64,000 nt of DNA from Streptomyces sp. RB17 (GCF_009604455.1 NZ_WEGL01000001.1:1426001-1490000), one strand, 5' to 3'. Numbered from the stretch's first letter, positions 1 through 9,092 are shown. Translations and numbers: made by a program. Notes: generated from the letters alone by a model not told the origin.

Positions 1-1321
1 CGCCGACGGCCAGGCTCCAGCGCATACCGGCCTGGAAGCCGTGTCCGAGCAGCGCTCCGAACACCGCGATGCCCAGGCCGCCGGCCACCTGCCGGGCCGA
101 GTTGAGCACCCCGGCCGCCAGGCCCGCCCGCTCGGCGGGTACGGCGTCCATCATCGCGGCGGTCAGCGGCGGGACCGTCAGCGCGCAGCCCAGCGCCAGC
201 GGCACCAGCAGCACGGACACCAGGGCCGGGGGCGTGCCGGCGTCGACGTACAGCAGCAGGAGCAGGCCGGCGACGGCGAGCGGCTGGCCCACCAGCATCG
301 GCAGCCGGGGGCCGTAGCGGCCCGCGAGCTTGCCCGCCACCACGTTCGTCACCCCGATCAGACCCGTCATCGGCAGGAACATCAGCCCGGCGTACAGCGC
401 GGAGTGGCCCTGGACCTGCTGGAAGAAGAGCGAGAAGACGAACACCATGCTGTAGAACGCCACGCTGACCGCGGAGCCCACCGCGACGGCCGTGGCCACG
501 GTCCGGTCGCGGAACAGGCCGAGGGGCACCACCGGATGGGGCCGGCGCGCCTCGATGCGCAGGAACGCCGCGCCCGCGAGAACGGCCACCGCCAGTGCCG
601 CCCGGCCCGCCGTCCCGCCCTCGATCACCGCGAAGGTCAGGGACACCAGGGCCGCCACCGCCGTCAGCTGGCCGGGCAGATCCAGCGGTGCCGGGCGCGG
701 CCGCGAGCGCGGGGCGCGGACGAGCAGGGCCAGGATCGCGGCGCCCACCGGCAGGTTGACGAAGAAGATGCCGCGCCAGTCCCAGACGGTGGTCAGCGCA
801 CCGCCCGCCACCGGACCGAGGGCCACGGCGAGCGAACCGCCCGCCGCCCAGGCCGCCACCGCGCGGGCCCGCCGTGCCGGTTCCCGGTACGCCTGCCGCA
901 CCAGCGCCAGCGACGCCGGGAGCACCACGGCCGCCGCGACGCCCTGGACCACCCGCGCGCCGATCAGGGCCGGCAGATTCGGCGCCAGCCCGCAGGCCGC
1001 CGAGGCGAGCGTGAACACCGTGGTGCCCAGCGCGAACGCCCGGCTCGCCCCGGCCCGGTCGGAGAAGGCCCCGGTGGACAGCATCAGCGCCGCGAAGGCC
1101 AGCGTGTAGGCGTCGACCACCCACTGCAGGCCGGACATCCCGCCGCCCAGGGCCGAGCCGATGGCGGGCAGGGCCACGTTGACCACGGACGCGTCGAGGC
1201 AGATCAGCGCGAAGCCGAGCAGGGCGGCGGTGAGGGTGAGCGGGGCGGAGGACCGGGTGGGCTCCAAGTCACCTTCCGCAGGGGCGAGTTGGCCGACCCT
1301 GGGCATCTGATTCGTTGACAT
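1..1321 (-). CDS. MFS drug efflux transporter, DHA2-like (partial, runs off the left edge)
   Basis: Plasma-membrane proton antiporter of the major facilitator superfamily, probably a drug exporter of the EmrB/QacA (DHA2) type. The reverse strand is open from ATG at 1321 to the window edge, about 440 residues without a stop, so the C-terminus is missing. The N-terminus is MSTNQMPRVGQLAP. TM1 carries the LDASVVNVALPAIG motif typical of DHA2 proteins, followed by QWVVDAYTL, the loop motif FSDRAGASRAF, and GARVVQGVAAAVVLPASLAL (TM4). Further hydrophobic segments follow, including WRGIFFVNLPVGA. It is divergent from the GlxA-type regulator at 1392, which may control it; that link is inferred from position only. 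Substrate unknown. Confidence 0.9.
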   Translation of the reverse strand, partial: MSTNQMPRVGQLAPAEGDLEPTRSSAPLTLTAALLGFALICLDASVVNVALPAIGSALGGGMSGLQWVVDAYTLAFAALMLSTGAFSDRAGASRAFALGTTVFTLASAACGLAPNLPALIGARVVQGVAAAVVLPASLALVRQAYREPARRARAVAAWAAGGSLAVALGPVAGGALTTVWDWRGIFFVNLPVGAAILALLVRAPRSRPRPAPLDLPGQLTAVAALVSLTFAVIEGGTAGRAALAVAVLAGAAFLRIEARRPHPVVPLGLFRDRTVATAVAVGSAVSVAFYSMVFVFSLFFQQVQGHSALYAGLMFLPMTGLIGVTNVVAGKLAGRYGPRLPMLVGQPLAVAGLLLLLYVDAGTPPALVSVLLVPLALGCALTVPPLTAAMMDAVPAERAGLAAGVLNSARQVAGGLGIAVFGALLGHGFQAGMRWSLAVG

Positions 1322-1391
1322 GCCCCCATGCTGCGGATTCCGGCTGCCGTACAGTAGTGGCCTGAATGCCACGCATCCGGAGGTTCTGGCC
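1322..1391. promoter_or_regulatory. Divergent promoter region between MFS transporter and GlxA-type regulator
   Basis: This 70-bp gap must hold both promoters, or one plus an overlapping operator. On the plus strand TACAGT at 1350-1355 fits a -10 element. The ribosome site CGGAGG sits about ten bases before the ATG at 1392. No clear -35 or palindrome was found. Confidence 0.4.
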
Positions 1392-2372
1392 ATGCCGCAC
1401 CGTGTCGCCGTCATCGCGCCTTCGCCGGTGTCGATGTTCAACCTCGCGATCCCCGAGATGCTGTTCGGCAAGGTGGAGGTGGACGGCCGGCCGGGCTACG
1501 AGGTGCTCGTCTGCGCCGCCGACCCGGGCCCGGTCCCCACCACCGGCGGTCTCGACCTGTCCGTGCGCCACGGGCTCGACGCCCTGCGGGAGGCGGACAC
1601 GGTGGTCGTCGCGGGCACCGGCGCCCCGTTCGAGCCGGAGCCCCGGATCGTGGCCGCCGTCCGGGAGGCCGCCGACGCCGGCAAGCGGATCGCCTCCATC
1701 TGCACCGGCGCCTTCCAGCTCGCCGAGGCGGGCCTGCTGCACGGCCGCAGGGCCACCACGTACTGGGCGCACGCCGACGAACTGCGCAAGCGGTACCCGC
1801 AGGTGCACCTCCAGGGCGACGTCCTGTACGTCCAGGACGGGCCGTACCTCACCTCCTCCGGCTACGCCGCCGGCATCGACCTGTGCCTGCACATCATCCG
1901 CACCGACTACGGCGCCGCCGTCGCCAACGAGGTCGCCCGCCTTGCCCTGGTCGCCCCGGTCCGCCCCGGCGGCCAGACCCAGTTCACCCACACCCCGCTG
2001 CCGCCCGAGCGCGGCACCGCCTGCGCCGACACCCGCGGCTGGGCCATGCGCAACCTCGACAAGCCGCTCACCCTCACCGACCTGGCCCGGCACTCCGGAG
2101 TCTCCGTACGCACGCTCACCCGCCGCTTCCACGCCGAGAGCGGCGTCAGCCCCCTGCAGTGGCTCCTCCACCAGCGCATCGAGCGCGCCAGGGAACTGCT
2201 GGAGACCACCACGCTGCCCATGGACCAGGTGGCCGCCGCCTGCGGCCTCGGCACCGCCGACTCCCTGCGCGCCCACATGGTCCGCCGCACCGGCCTCACC
2301 CCGAGCGCGTACCGGACCCAGTTCAGCCGCCTCGGAACCGGGCCGGATGCGGTCACGTCCTCCGTTGCATGA
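1392..2372 (+). CDS. GlxA family transcriptional regulator (DJ-1/PfpI domain + AraC HTH)
   Basis: Cytoplasmic transcription factor of 326 aa. Residues about 5-165 form a DJ-1/PfpI-like domain, with a cysteine in the nucleophile-elbow position (ASICTGAFQL, C104). Residues about 215-315 form the two-helix-turn-helix AraC domain (LARHSGVSVRTLTRRF and MDQVAAACGLGTADSLRAHM). Proteins of this architecture usually act as regulators and not as proteases or amidases. The ATG at 1392 was chosen over an upstream in-frame codon at 1320 because CGGAGG lies at the right distance and the PfpI fold starts directly after it. The stop overlaps the ATG of the next acetyltransferase (ATGA, 2369-2372), so the two are translationally coupled. 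It may regulate the divergent MFS exporter (inference). Confidence 0.9.
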   Translation: MPHRVAVIAPSPVSMFNLAIPEMLFGKVEVDGRPGYEVLVCAADPGPVPTTGGLDLSVRHGLDALREADTVVVAGTGAPFEPEPRIVAAVREAADAGKRIASICTGAFQLAEAGLLHGRRATTYWAHADELRKRYPQVHLQGDVLYVQDGPYLTSSGYAAGIDLCLHIIRTDYGAAVANEVARLALVAPVRPGGQTQFTHTPLPPERGTACADTRGWAMRNLDKPLTLTDLARHSGVSVRTLTRRFHAESGVSPLQWLLHQRIERARELLETTTLPMDQVAAACGLGTADSLRAHMVRRTGLTPSAYRTQFSRLGTGPDAVTSSVA

Positions 2373-2872
2373 TCAGTCAACGTGTGACGAGCGGCCGCGT
2401 GATCCGTACCGCCCTGCCCGCCGAAGCCGAGGTCATCGCCGAGCTGCACTTCCGGGCCCGTTCGACGTACTACCCGGACGGGGTCCCGCAGGACGACACC
2501 GACTGGGCCGCGGCCTGGCGCGGTTCCATCGAGCGCCCCGACGGCCATGTGCTGTGCGCCGTCGAGCAGGGCCGGATCGTCGGCATCGCCTCCTTCCGCA
2601 CCCCCGACGGCGCCCCCGCGGAAACGGTCAAGCTCTTCCAGTTCCACGTCGACCCCGGCCACTGGCGCTCCGGCATCGGTACGGCCCTGCACGCGGCCTG
2701 TGTGGAGGAGTGGCGGGCCGACGGCAAGCGGGCGGCGGTCCTCGACGTGCACATGGACAACCGGCGCGCCCAGGCCTTCTACGCCCGCCTGGGCTGGGTG
2801 GCGGACCCCGACAACCCGCCCGCCGAGGGCGACCACCATCTCTTCCTGCGTTTGTCCGTACCCCGGGAATGA
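2369..2872 (+). CDS. GNAT family N-acetyltransferase
   Basis: Predicted cytoplasmic acetyl-CoA dependent N-acetyltransferase of 167 aa. The GNAT core is visible: strand beta-4 FQFHVDPGHWRSGIGTAL contains the acetyl-CoA pyrophosphate loop (R/Q-x-x-G-x-G/A, here RSGIGTA). The later AVLDVHMDNRRAQAFYARLGW is the typical C-terminal motif, with Asn-Arg and the FY(A)RLGW turn. ATG at 2369 overlaps the stop of the GlxA-type regulator by four bases; a GTG at 2399 is an alternative start. Substrate is not predictable. Coupling to a regulator and a nearby MFS exporter would fit a resistance or detoxification role, but that is inference. Confidence 0.85.
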   Translation: MISQRVTSGRVIRTALPAEAEVIAELHFRARSTYYPDGVPQDDTDWAAAWRGSIERPDGHVLCAVEQGRIVGIASFRTPDGAPAETVKLFQFHVDPGHWRSGIGTALHAACVEEWRADGKRAAVLDVHMDNRRAQAFYARLGWVADPDNPPAEGDHHLFLRLSVPRE

Positions 2873-2947
2873 ACCGCGCTGCTTGAACGTTCACGTACCG
2901 GCGGGAGAGAGCCTCCGCGCCCGTACGACCTGGAGAGAGCCGAAGAC

Positions 2948-3673
2948 ATGCGCGTCGAGATCTGGAGCGACATCGCCTGCCCCTGGTGCTACGTGGGCAA
3001 GGCCCGCTTCGAGAAGGCGCTCGCTGCCTTCCCGCACCGCGACGACGTCGAGGTCGTGCACCGCTCCTTCGAGCTGGACCCGCGCCGCGCCAAGGGCGAC
3101 GTCCAGCCGGTGATCACCATGCTGACCAGGAAGTACGGCATGAGCGAGGCCCAGGCCCAGGCCGGCGAGGACAACCTCGGCGCCCAGGCCGCCGCCGAGG
3201 GACTGGACTACCGCACCCGGGGCCGCGACCACGGCAACACCTTCGACATGCACCGCCTGCTGCACTTCGCCAAGGAGCAGGGCAGGCAGGACGAGCTGAT
3301 CCAGATCCTGTACCGGGCGAACTTCGCCGAGGAGCGGTCCGTCTTCACCGAGGGCGACGAGCGGCTCGTCGAGCTGGCCGTGGCGGCCGGTCTCGACGCC
3401 GAGGCCGTCCGCGCGGTGCTCGCCGACCCGTCCCGCTACGCCGACGACGTCCGCGCCGACGAGCGCGAGGCCGCCCAGCTCGGCGCGAACGGCGTGCCCT
3501 TCTTCGTCCTCGACCGGAAGTACGGCGTCTCCGGGGCCCAGCCCGCCGAGGTCTTCACCCGGGCGCTGACCCAGGCCTGGGGCGAGCACTCGCCGCTGAA
3601 GCTGGTCGATCAGGGAGACCAGGGGGACGGGGCGGCGTGCGGTCCGGACGGGTGCGCGGTGCCGCAGCACTGA
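2948..3673 (+). CDS. DsbA family oxidoreductase (FrnE-like)
   Basis: Thioredoxin-fold dithiol oxidoreductase of 241 aa in the FrnE/2-hydroxychromene-2-carboxylate isomerase-like branch. The active-site CPWC is at residues 11-14 (SDIACPWCYVGK), followed by the long helical insertion and the cis-Pro loop GVPFFVLDRKYGVSGAQ near residue 185. There is no signal peptide, so it should act in the cytoplasm, unlike classical DsbA. The C-terminus ends in a short Cys-containing tail (CGPDGCAVPQH) that could be a second redox or metal site. GGAGAG precedes the ATG by about nine bases. The gene appears monocistronic; substrates unknown. Confidence 0.9.
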   Translation: MRVEIWSDIACPWCYVGKARFEKALAAFPHRDDVEVVHRSFELDPRRAKGDVQPVITMLTRKYGMSEAQAQAGEDNLGAQAAAEGLDYRTRGRDHGNTFDMHRLLHFAKEQGRQDELIQILYRANFAEERSVFTEGDERLVELAVAAGLDAEAVRAVLADPSRYADDVRADEREAAQLGANGVPFFVLDRKYGVSGAQPAEVFTRALTQAWGEHSPLKLVDQGDQGDGAACGPDGCAVPQH

Positions 3674-3734
3674 GAAACCGCAGGTCGGCGCGGACGTATA
3701 AGGCTTTCTGAGCCGATCCACGTAGAAATCCGCA

Positions 3735-4832
3735 ATGGACTACGACTTCATCGGGCCGCAGAGTGGTCCCATGGAGACCACGGAGACGTTCGAGAGCCTC
3801 GTCCGCGCCGAGTTCACCCCGAAGAGCATCTTCCTCAACACCGCGAGCAACGGCCTGCTGCCCGCCCGCACCGTCACCGCCCTCCAGCAGGCGGCGCTGC
3901 TGCGGGCCGAGGGCCGGCCGCTGACTGCGCTGTACGAGGACGTGGAGGCCTGCCGGACCGCGTACGCCCGGCTCGCCGGAGTCCCGGCCGGCCGGGTCGC
4001 GGCGGGTGCCTCGGTCGCCGCACACACCGGGGTGATCGCCGCCTCGCTGCCGGCGGGCGCCGAAGTCCTCACGGCCGACGACGACTTCACCTCCGTGCTG
4101 AACCCGTTCCATGTGCGCGGCGACCTCAAGGTCCGCTCGGTCCCGCTGGAGCGGATCGCCGAGTCCGTCCGCCCCGGCACCGCGCTCGTCGCGGTCAGCG
4201 CCGCCCAGTCCGCCGACGGCCGGATCGCCGACCTGGCCGCCCTGCGCGAGGCCGCCCGCGCCCATGGCGCCCGCACCTACGTCGACTTCTCCCAGGCCGC
4301 CGGCTGGCTGCCGATGCAGGCGGACGCCCACGACTTCACCGCGAGCGTCTCCTTCAAGTGGCTGCTGGGCCCGCACGGCACGGCGTTCCTCACCGTCCCC
4401 GAGGACTTCGGCGGACTGACCCCGCTGCTCGGGGGCTGGGTCGCGGCCGAGCAGCCGTGGGACAGCTGCTACGGGCCGGTGACCGAACTCGCCCGGTCCG
4501 CCCGGCGGTTCGACCTGACCCACTCCCTGTTCACCTTCGCGGGCCTGCGCCGCTCCCTCGAACTCGTCGAGGAACTCGGCGTGGCGGCGATCCACGCCCA
4601 CGACGTCGCTCTCGCCGACCGGTTCCGCGCGGGGCTCGCGGACCTCGGCCACGAGCCGGTGCCCGCTCCGGGCTCGGCGATCGTCTCCGTGCCCGGGCTG
4701 GGCGCGCGCCAGCCGGAGTTGAGCCGAGCCGGGATCGAGGTCTCCGACCGCGCCGGCAACCTCCGCGCGGCCTTCCACCTCTACAACACGCCCGCCGACG
4801 TCGACCGCCTGCTGAACGTGCTGGCCGGCTGA
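3735..4832 (+). CDS. Class V aminotransferase-fold PLP enzyme
   Basis: Fold-type I PLP enzyme of 365 aa from the class V aminotransferase/cysteine desulfurase-like superfamily. Asp184 (TYVDFSQAAG) should pair with the pyridine nitrogen, and Lys208 in SFKWLLGPHG is the Schiff-base lysine followed by the usual G-P/x-H-G loop. It lacks the active-site Cys loop of true desulfurases, so an aminotransferase or lyase role is more likely. The start is uncertain: ATG at 3735 has a weak ribosome site, and ATG at 3771 (METTETFES) is also possible. A TATAAG hexamer near 3700 could be its promoter. A strong hairpin follows the stop. Substrate not recognised. Confidence 0.8.
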   Translation: MDYDFIGPQSGPMETTETFESLVRAEFTPKSIFLNTASNGLLPARTVTALQQAALLRAEGRPLTALYEDVEACRTAYARLAGVPAGRVAAGASVAAHTGVIAASLPAGAEVLTADDDFTSVLNPFHVRGDLKVRSVPLERIAESVRPGTALVAVSAAQSADGRIADLAALREAARAHGARTYVDFSQAAGWLPMQADAHDFTASVSFKWLLGPHGTAFLTVPEDFGGLTPLLGGWVAAEQPWDSCYGPVTELARSARRFDLTHSLFTFAGLRRSLELVEELGVAAIHAHDVALADRFRAGLADLGHEPVPAPGSAIVSVPGLGARQPELSRAGIEVSDRAGNLRAAFHLYNTPADVDRLLNVLAG

Positions 4833-4839
4833 CGACATG

Positions 4840-4885
4840 ACCGGGCCGGAGCCCCCCGTCCCACACGAGGAGGCCCCGGCCCGGT
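4840..4885 (+). terminator. GC-rich hairpin terminator after the class V PLP gene
   Basis: ACCGGGCCGGAGCC (4840-4853) pairs with GGCCCCGGCCCGGT (4872-4885), one mismatch over 14 bp. It lies seven bases after the stop codon, with no long T-run, as is usual in Streptomyces. Confidence 0.75.
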
Positions 4886-4899
4886 GCTGAAAGGGGGCT

Positions 4900-4958
4900 A
4901 CTTCACCGGCGTGAAGTCTCGCGCCCCAATGCCGGGTTCTCCGGGGGACGACCCCCGG
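4900..4958 (-). terminator. Two inverted repeats between convergent PLP gene and ect operon
   Basis: ACTTCAC-CGGC-GTGAAGT (4900-4917) and CCGGGGG-ACGA-CCCCCGG (4941-4958) are perfect hairpins downstream of ectD. They probably end the ect transcript. The second belongs to a palindrome type common in Streptomyces intergenic DNA. Confidence 0.6.
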
Positions 4959-4976
4959 ACCCCGGCCGGTCTCCAC

Positions 4977-5870
4977 TCACCCCACGGGAGTGAAATCCCT
5001 TGCTCCGATGAACGTGGGCCGTCGTACCGGAGCCGCGAACGGCTCCACGGCCTTGTTCTCCACGCTGTTGAACACGATGAACACGTTGCTGCGCGGGAAC
5101 GGCGTGATGTTGTCGCCCGAGCCGTGCATGCAGTTGCAGTCGAACCAGGTCGCCGAGCCGGCCTTGCCGGTGAACAGCTTGATGCCGTGCTCGCCCGCGA
5201 GCGCGGTCAGCGCCTCGTCCGAGGGCGTGCCCGCGTCCTGCATCTGCAGCGACTTCTTGTAGTTGTCCTCCGGCGTGGCGCCGGCGCAGCCCAGGAACGT
5301 CCGGTGCGAGCCCGGCATGATCATCAGGCCGCCGTTGGTGTCGTGGTTCTCGGTCAGCGCGATCGAGACCGACACCGTGCGCATGTTCGGCAGACCGTCC
5401 TCGGCGTGCCAGGTCTCGAAGTCCGAGTGCCAGTAGAAGCCGCTCGCGCCGAAACCGGGCTTGACGTTGATCCGGGACTGGTGGACGTACACGTCCGAGC
5501 CGAGGATCTGCCGGGCGCGCCCGACGACCCGCGGATCGCGCACCAGGTCGGCGAACACCTCGCTGATCCGGTGCACCTCGAAGACCGAGCGGATCTCCTT
5601 CGACTTCGGCTCCACGATGGAGCGCTCGTCGGCGCGGATCGCCGGGTCGCCGACCAGCCGGTCCAGCTCGCGCTTGTAGACCTCGACCTCGTCCGGGGCG
5701 ATCAGCTGGTCGACGGCGAGGAAGCCGTCACGCTCGTACGCCTGCAGATTGGCCGCCGGGACCGGTCCCGGGGTGTCCGGGGAACCCCAGACGACCGGGT
5801 CCTGGCGCGGGACGGTCACCTCGGTGGTGCCGCGGGTCGGGTAGAGATCGGTGACGCTGGCAGTGGTCAT
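4977..5870 (-). CDS. ectD: Ectoine 5-hydroxylase EctD
   Basis: Fe(II)/2-oxoglutarate dioxygenase that converts ectoine into 5-hydroxyectoine in the cytoplasm. The 297 aa length matches the family. The signature FYWHSDFETWHAEDGLP runs from residue 145 to 161. The iron ligands are visible as His148 and Asp150 with distal His249 (CNCMHGSGDN), equivalent to the H-x-D...H triad of characterised EctD proteins. It is the last gene of ectABCD, six bases after ectC. The presence of ectD shows that the strain should make hydroxyectoine, which is linked to heat and desiccation tolerance as well as salt. Confidence 0.97.
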   Translation of the reverse strand: MTTASVTDLYPTRGTTEVTVPRQDPVVWGSPDTPGPVPAANLQAYERDGFLAVDQLIAPDEVEVYKRELDRLVGDPAIRADERSIVEPKSKEIRSVFEVHRISEVFADLVRDPRVVGRARQILGSDVYVHQSRINVKPGFGASGFYWHSDFETWHAEDGLPNMRTVSVSIALTENHDTNGGLMIMPGSHRTFLGCAGATPEDNYKKSLQMQDAGTPSDEALTALAGEHGIKLFTGKAGSATWFDCNCMHGSGDNITPFPRSNVFIVFNSVENKAVEPFAAPVRRPTFIGARDFTPVG

Positions 5871-5876
5871 GGGTTC

Positions 5877-6281
5877 TCACACCTCCTCGGGCTCGGTGAG
5901 CAGCGGGTAGACGCCGTTCTCGTCGTGGTCCTCCCGTCCGGTCACCGGCGGGTTGAACACGCAGATGCAGTGGAAGTCCTCCTTGACGCGCAGCGTGTGC
6001 CGCTCGTGCCCGTCGAGGAGGTACATGGTGCCGGGCGTGATGGTGTACGTCTTCCCGGCCTCGTGGTCGGTGAGTTCGGCCTCGCCCCGGGTGCAGACGA
6101 CGGCCTCGATGTGGTTGGCGTACCACATCGACGTCTCGGTGCCGGCGTACAGGATGGTCTCGTGCAGGGAGAAGCCGACCCGCTCCTTGGCGAGGACGAT
6201 CCGCTTGCTCTCCCAGGTGCCGGACTTGGACCTGACGTGCCGGTCGGTGCCTTCGATGTCCTTGAACGATCGGACGATCAC
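5877..6281 (-). CDS. ectC: L-ectoine synthase EctC
   Basis: Cupin-type hydro-lyase that cyclises N-gamma-acetyl-diaminobutyrate to ectoine. It has 134 aa, the usual family length. The start is GTG at 6281 (reading [16 protein letters not shown]), preceded by GGAGAGAG. The cupin core shows [20 protein letters not shown] (beta strands carrying metal/substrate residues), the loop [18 protein letters not shown] with its metal-binding His, and [19 protein letters not shown] near the C-terminus, all diagnostic of EctC. It lies between ectB (74 bp upstream) and ectD in the minus-strand operon. Confidence 0.97.
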   Translation of the reverse strand: MIVRSFKDIEGTDRHVRSKSGTWESKRIVLAKERVGFSLHETILYAGTETSMWYANHIEAVVCTRGEAELTDHEAGKTYTITPGTMYLLDGHERHTLRVKEDFHCICVFNPPVTGREDHDENGVYPLLTEPEEV

Positions 6282-6355
6282 GGTGGTGTTCTCTCTCCGG
6301 GTTGATCACAGGGTCGGTCGGATGAGGTCGGACGGTGCCGGCCGGAGGGCGTCGG

Positions 6356-7627
6356 TCAGACGGTTTCCCGGACGGCGCGGGCGAGGACGCTCAGCCCCTC
6401 GTCCAGCTCTTCGGGGGTGATGGTGAGGGCGGGCAGCAGCTTGACGACCTCGCCCTCGGGGCCGGACGTCTCGATGAGCAGCCCGAGCTCGAAGGCCCGC
6501 CGCGCGATCCGCGAGGCCCGGTCCTTGTCGTGGAACTCCATGCCCCAGACCAGACCGCGCCCGCGGTACTCCTTCACGTCGGCGAGGTTCTCCTCGGTGA
6601 TGGCGATCAGCGCCTGCTCGACCTGCTCGCCACGGGCGCGGGTCTGCTTCTCCATGGCCGAGCCGTCGGTCCAGTACGTCTCCAGCGCCGCGGTGGCGGT
6701 GACGAACGCGGGGTTGTTGCCCCGGAAGGTGCCGTTGTGCTCGCCCGGCTCCCAGACGTCCAGCTCCGGCTTGAACAGGCACAGCGACATCGGCAGCCCG
6801 TAGCCGCTGATGGACTTGGAGACCGTGACGATGTCGGGCGTGATCCCGGACTCCTCGAACGAGAAGAAGGCGCCCGTACGCCCGCAGCCCATCTGGATGT
6901 CGTCGACGATCAGCAGCATGTCCTGCCGCTCGCACAGCTCCTTCAGCGCGCGCAGCCACGCCGGCCTGGCCACATTGATGCCGCCCTCGCCCTGCACGGT
7001 CTCCACGATCACCGCGGCGGGCTTGTTGAGGCCGGAGCCCTGGTCCTCCAGCAGCCGCTCGAACCACAGGAAGTCCGGCACCGTGCCGTCGAAGTAGTTG
7101 TCGAACGGCATCGGCGTGCCGTGCACCAGCGGGATCCCGGCGCCGGCCCGCTTGAAGGCGTTGCCGGTCACCGCGAGCGAGCCCAGCGACATCCCGTGGA
7201 AGGCGTTGGTGAACGACACGATCGCCTCGCGCGACTTCACCTTGCGGGCCAGCTTCAGGGCCGACTCCACGGCGTTGGTACCGGTCGGCCCCGGGAACAT
7301 GACCTTGTACGGCAGATCGCGCGGGCGCAGCACCAGATCCTGGAAGGCCTGCAGGAAGGACCGCTTGGCGGTGGTCGACATGTCGAGCCCGTGGGTCACC
7401 CCGTCGCGTGCCAGATAGTCGATCAACGCCCGTTTGAGTACGGGGTTGTTGTGACCGTAGTTGAGTGAGCCGGCACCGGCGAAGAAGTCGAGGTAGACAT
7501 GACCGTCCTCGTCGAACATCCGGCTGCCCTGCGCGCGGTCGAAGACCGTGGGCCAGCCGCGGCAGTAGCTGCGCACCTCGGACTCGAGAGTCTCGAAGAC
7601 GCTGAGGTCGGGCTGGGTGATGGTCAC
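6356..7627 (-). CDS. ectB: Diaminobutyrate--2-oxoglutarate aminotransferase EctB
   Basis: Class III PLP aminotransferase that makes L-2,4-diaminobutyrate from aspartate-semialdehyde, the first step to ectoine. The protein is 423 aa. The start was set at GTG 7627 (VTITQPDLSVFETLESEV) because GAGGAG precedes it at the right distance and because an earlier frame start would overlap ectA. Visible motifs are FFAGAGSLNYGHNNP, the cofactor-binding FPGPTGTNAVESALKLAR, LLIVDDIQMGCGRTG with the Asp that pairs with the PLP nitrogen, and IVTVSKSISGYGLP with the Schiff-base lysine. It follows ectA after 13 bp. Confidence 0.97.
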   Translation of the reverse strand: MTITQPDLSVFETLESEVRSYCRGWPTVFDRAQGSRMFDEDGHVYLDFFAGAGSLNYGHNNPVLKRALIDYLARDGVTHGLDMSTTAKRSFLQAFQDLVLRPRDLPYKVMFPGPTGTNAVESALKLARKVKSREAIVSFTNAFHGMSLGSLAVTGNAFKRAGAGIPLVHGTPMPFDNYFDGTVPDFLWFERLLEDQGSGLNKPAAVIVETVQGEGGINVARPAWLRALKELCERQDMLLIVDDIQMGCGRTGAFFSFEESGITPDIVTVSKSISGYGLPMSLCLFKPELDVWEPGEHNGTFRGNNPAFVTATAALETYWTDGSAMEKQTRARGEQVEQALIAITEENLADVKEYRGRGLVWGMEFHDKDRASRIARRAFELGLLIETSGPEGEVVKLLPALTITPEELDEGLSVLARAVRETV

Positions 7628-7640
7628 GGTGAATCGCTCC

Positions 7641-8168
7641 TCAGTGGGCTTCTGTGGGGGTGGCATCGGTCAGCGGGCCGATGCGGTAGAGGACTTCGGG
7701 GTCGTGCGGTCCGTCCGGGAACAGCTCGGTGGGGAACAGCACCGCACGCTCGACGCGCGCGCCGTGCCGGGCGGCGAACGAGGTGAACAGCCGCTCGGAG
7801 GCGGTGTTGCCGGGGGTGATGGTGGTCTCCACGTCGGTGATGCCGCGCTCGGCGGCCAGGCGTCCGGCCAGCCCGTCCAGCAGCGCGGCGGCGATACCGA
7901 GACCCCGGTGGGCGGAGTCGACGGCCACCTGCCAGACGAGCAGCGTGCGGGGGCGCTCCGGCCGCACATAGCCGGTGACGAAACCGACCGGCTCCCCGTC
8001 CGCACCGCGCGCCACCGCCGAGGTGCCGGCGAAGTCCCGGCACCACAGCAGATAACTGTACGAGGAGTTCAAGTCGAGGGTTTTCGAGTCCTTGGCGAGA
8101 CGCCAGAGCGCGGCTCCGTCGGTCACCGCCGGTTGGTCGACGATCAGGTCTGCGGGTGCGGCAGTCAT
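7641..8168 (-). CDS. ectA: L-2,4-diaminobutyric acid acetyltransferase EctA
   Basis: GNAT enzyme that acetylates diaminobutyrate on the gamma amino group, the second step of ectoine synthesis. It is 175 aa, the usual length. The substrate-side motif LDLNSSYSYLLWCRDFAGTS is typical of EctA. The acetyl-CoA loop is SAHRGLGIAAALLDGL, and TITPGNTASERLFTSFAARH forms the last part of the fold. It is the first gene of the minus-strand ectABCD operon, with a 262-bp AT-richer region upstream, so osmotic control most likely acts there. Confidence 0.96.
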   Translation of the reverse strand: MTAAPADLIVDQPAVTDGAALWRLAKDSKTLDLNSSYSYLLWCRDFAGTSAVARGADGEPVGFVTGYVRPERPRTLLVWQVAVDSAHRGLGIAAALLDGLAGRLAAERGITDVETTITPGNTASERLFTSFAARHGARVERAVLFPTELFPDGPHDPEVLYRIGPLTDATPTEAH

Positions 8169-8430
8169 GCGGCACGAATTTAGCGAGGTGAATTAGGAAA
8201 TGCACGGGCACCGTCGCTGTGCCGCACAGAGAGTCTGGTGAAATGTCGGAATTGACCCACATCAAATCGGGGCAAACGGGCCTTGCTGTGGAGTACGTCA
8301 CAGCACGGAAACCGGCAGAAAACCGCTAGGAAATTCCCCCGTTTAGGTTTGCAAAAAGCGGGCAGAAGACCATGGGAAGCTGCCACCGGGAGAATTTGCG
8401 GGAATTGTGAAACTAACCCGAATATTGAAT
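8169..8430 (-). promoter_or_regulatory. AT-richer upstream region of ectABCD
   Basis: 262 bp between the DinB-like gene and ectA, clearly less GC-rich than its surroundings, with runs such as AAATTCCC, AATATTGAATTC and TTTGCAAAAAGC. It must contain the ect promoter. I could not fix a convincing -10/-35 pair, and no riboswitch-like conserved motif was recognised. Any stop structure for the upstream DinB-like gene must also lie here. Confidence 0.55.
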
Positions 8431-8988
8431 TCAGGCTCCGGTGGCCCCGTCGATTCGTTCACGCAGAATGTCGGCATGACCGTTGTGCCGGGCGTACTCC
8501 TCGATGAGGTGGATCAGCACCCAGCGCACACTGACCTCCATGCCGGTCATCGGCTCGTCGACGATCCGCCCGGTGTCCTCCAGAGAGCGCACGGCCAGCA
8601 GCTCGCGTCCGCGCGCGATCTCCCGCCGCCATACGCCGAGCGCCTCTTCGAGCCCCCGTGCGGGGTCGAGCGCGTACCCCGTCTCCTCCTCGAACACCGG
8701 CGGCACGTCCAGGCCGGCCAGCACCCGCTGGAACCAGTTCCGTTCGACCTCGGCGAGATGCTGCACCAGCCCGAGCAGCGTCAACTCCGACGGCTCCGCC
8801 GAGGCCAGCCGCACCTGCGCCTCGTCCAGCCCCCGGCACTTCAGCTCCAGCGTGGCCCGGTGAAAGTCCAGCCAGCCTTCCAGCAGGGCACGCTCGGAAC
8901 CGGTCATCGGGGGGACGGGGCGGCCGTCGGGGAGGGTGAGGGGGGTTCGGGGTGTCTTGGGGGACTGGGGCGTCCGTGGCGTGGTCAT
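8431..8988 (-). CDS. DinB family protein (DUF664-like)
   Basis: Predicted four-helix-bundle protein of 185 aa, DinB/DUF664 type. Such proteins include metal-binding and mycothiol-dependent enzymes. Visible features are [20 protein letters not shown] in helix 1, [18 protein letters not shown] with the conserved helix-2 His, and [20 protein letters not shown] with two more His in the last helix. The three His positions match the family's metal triad. The N-terminus is a Pro/Thr-rich tail, and the start is uncertain: ATG 8988 has no clear ribosome site, and a later Met ([12 protein letters not shown]) is possible. Function unknown. Confidence 0.8.
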   Translation of the reverse strand: MTTPRTPQSPKTPRTPLTLPDGRPVPPMTGSERALLEGWLDFHRATLELKCRGLDEAQVRLASAEPSELTLLGLVQHLAEVERNWFQRVLAGLDVPPVFEEETGYALDPARGLEEALGVWRREIARGRELLAVRSLEDTGRIVDEPMTGMEVSVRWVLIHLIEEYARHNGHADILRERIDGATGA

Positions 8989-9092
8989 GGGGGAAGGATG
9001 GCACCGGGTGCTGACATCGACAGGGCCGCGCATCCGCGGAGGGGCGCCCTTTTGGCCGACCGGGACGCGTGGGCGGGTGGGCGGACGGGGGT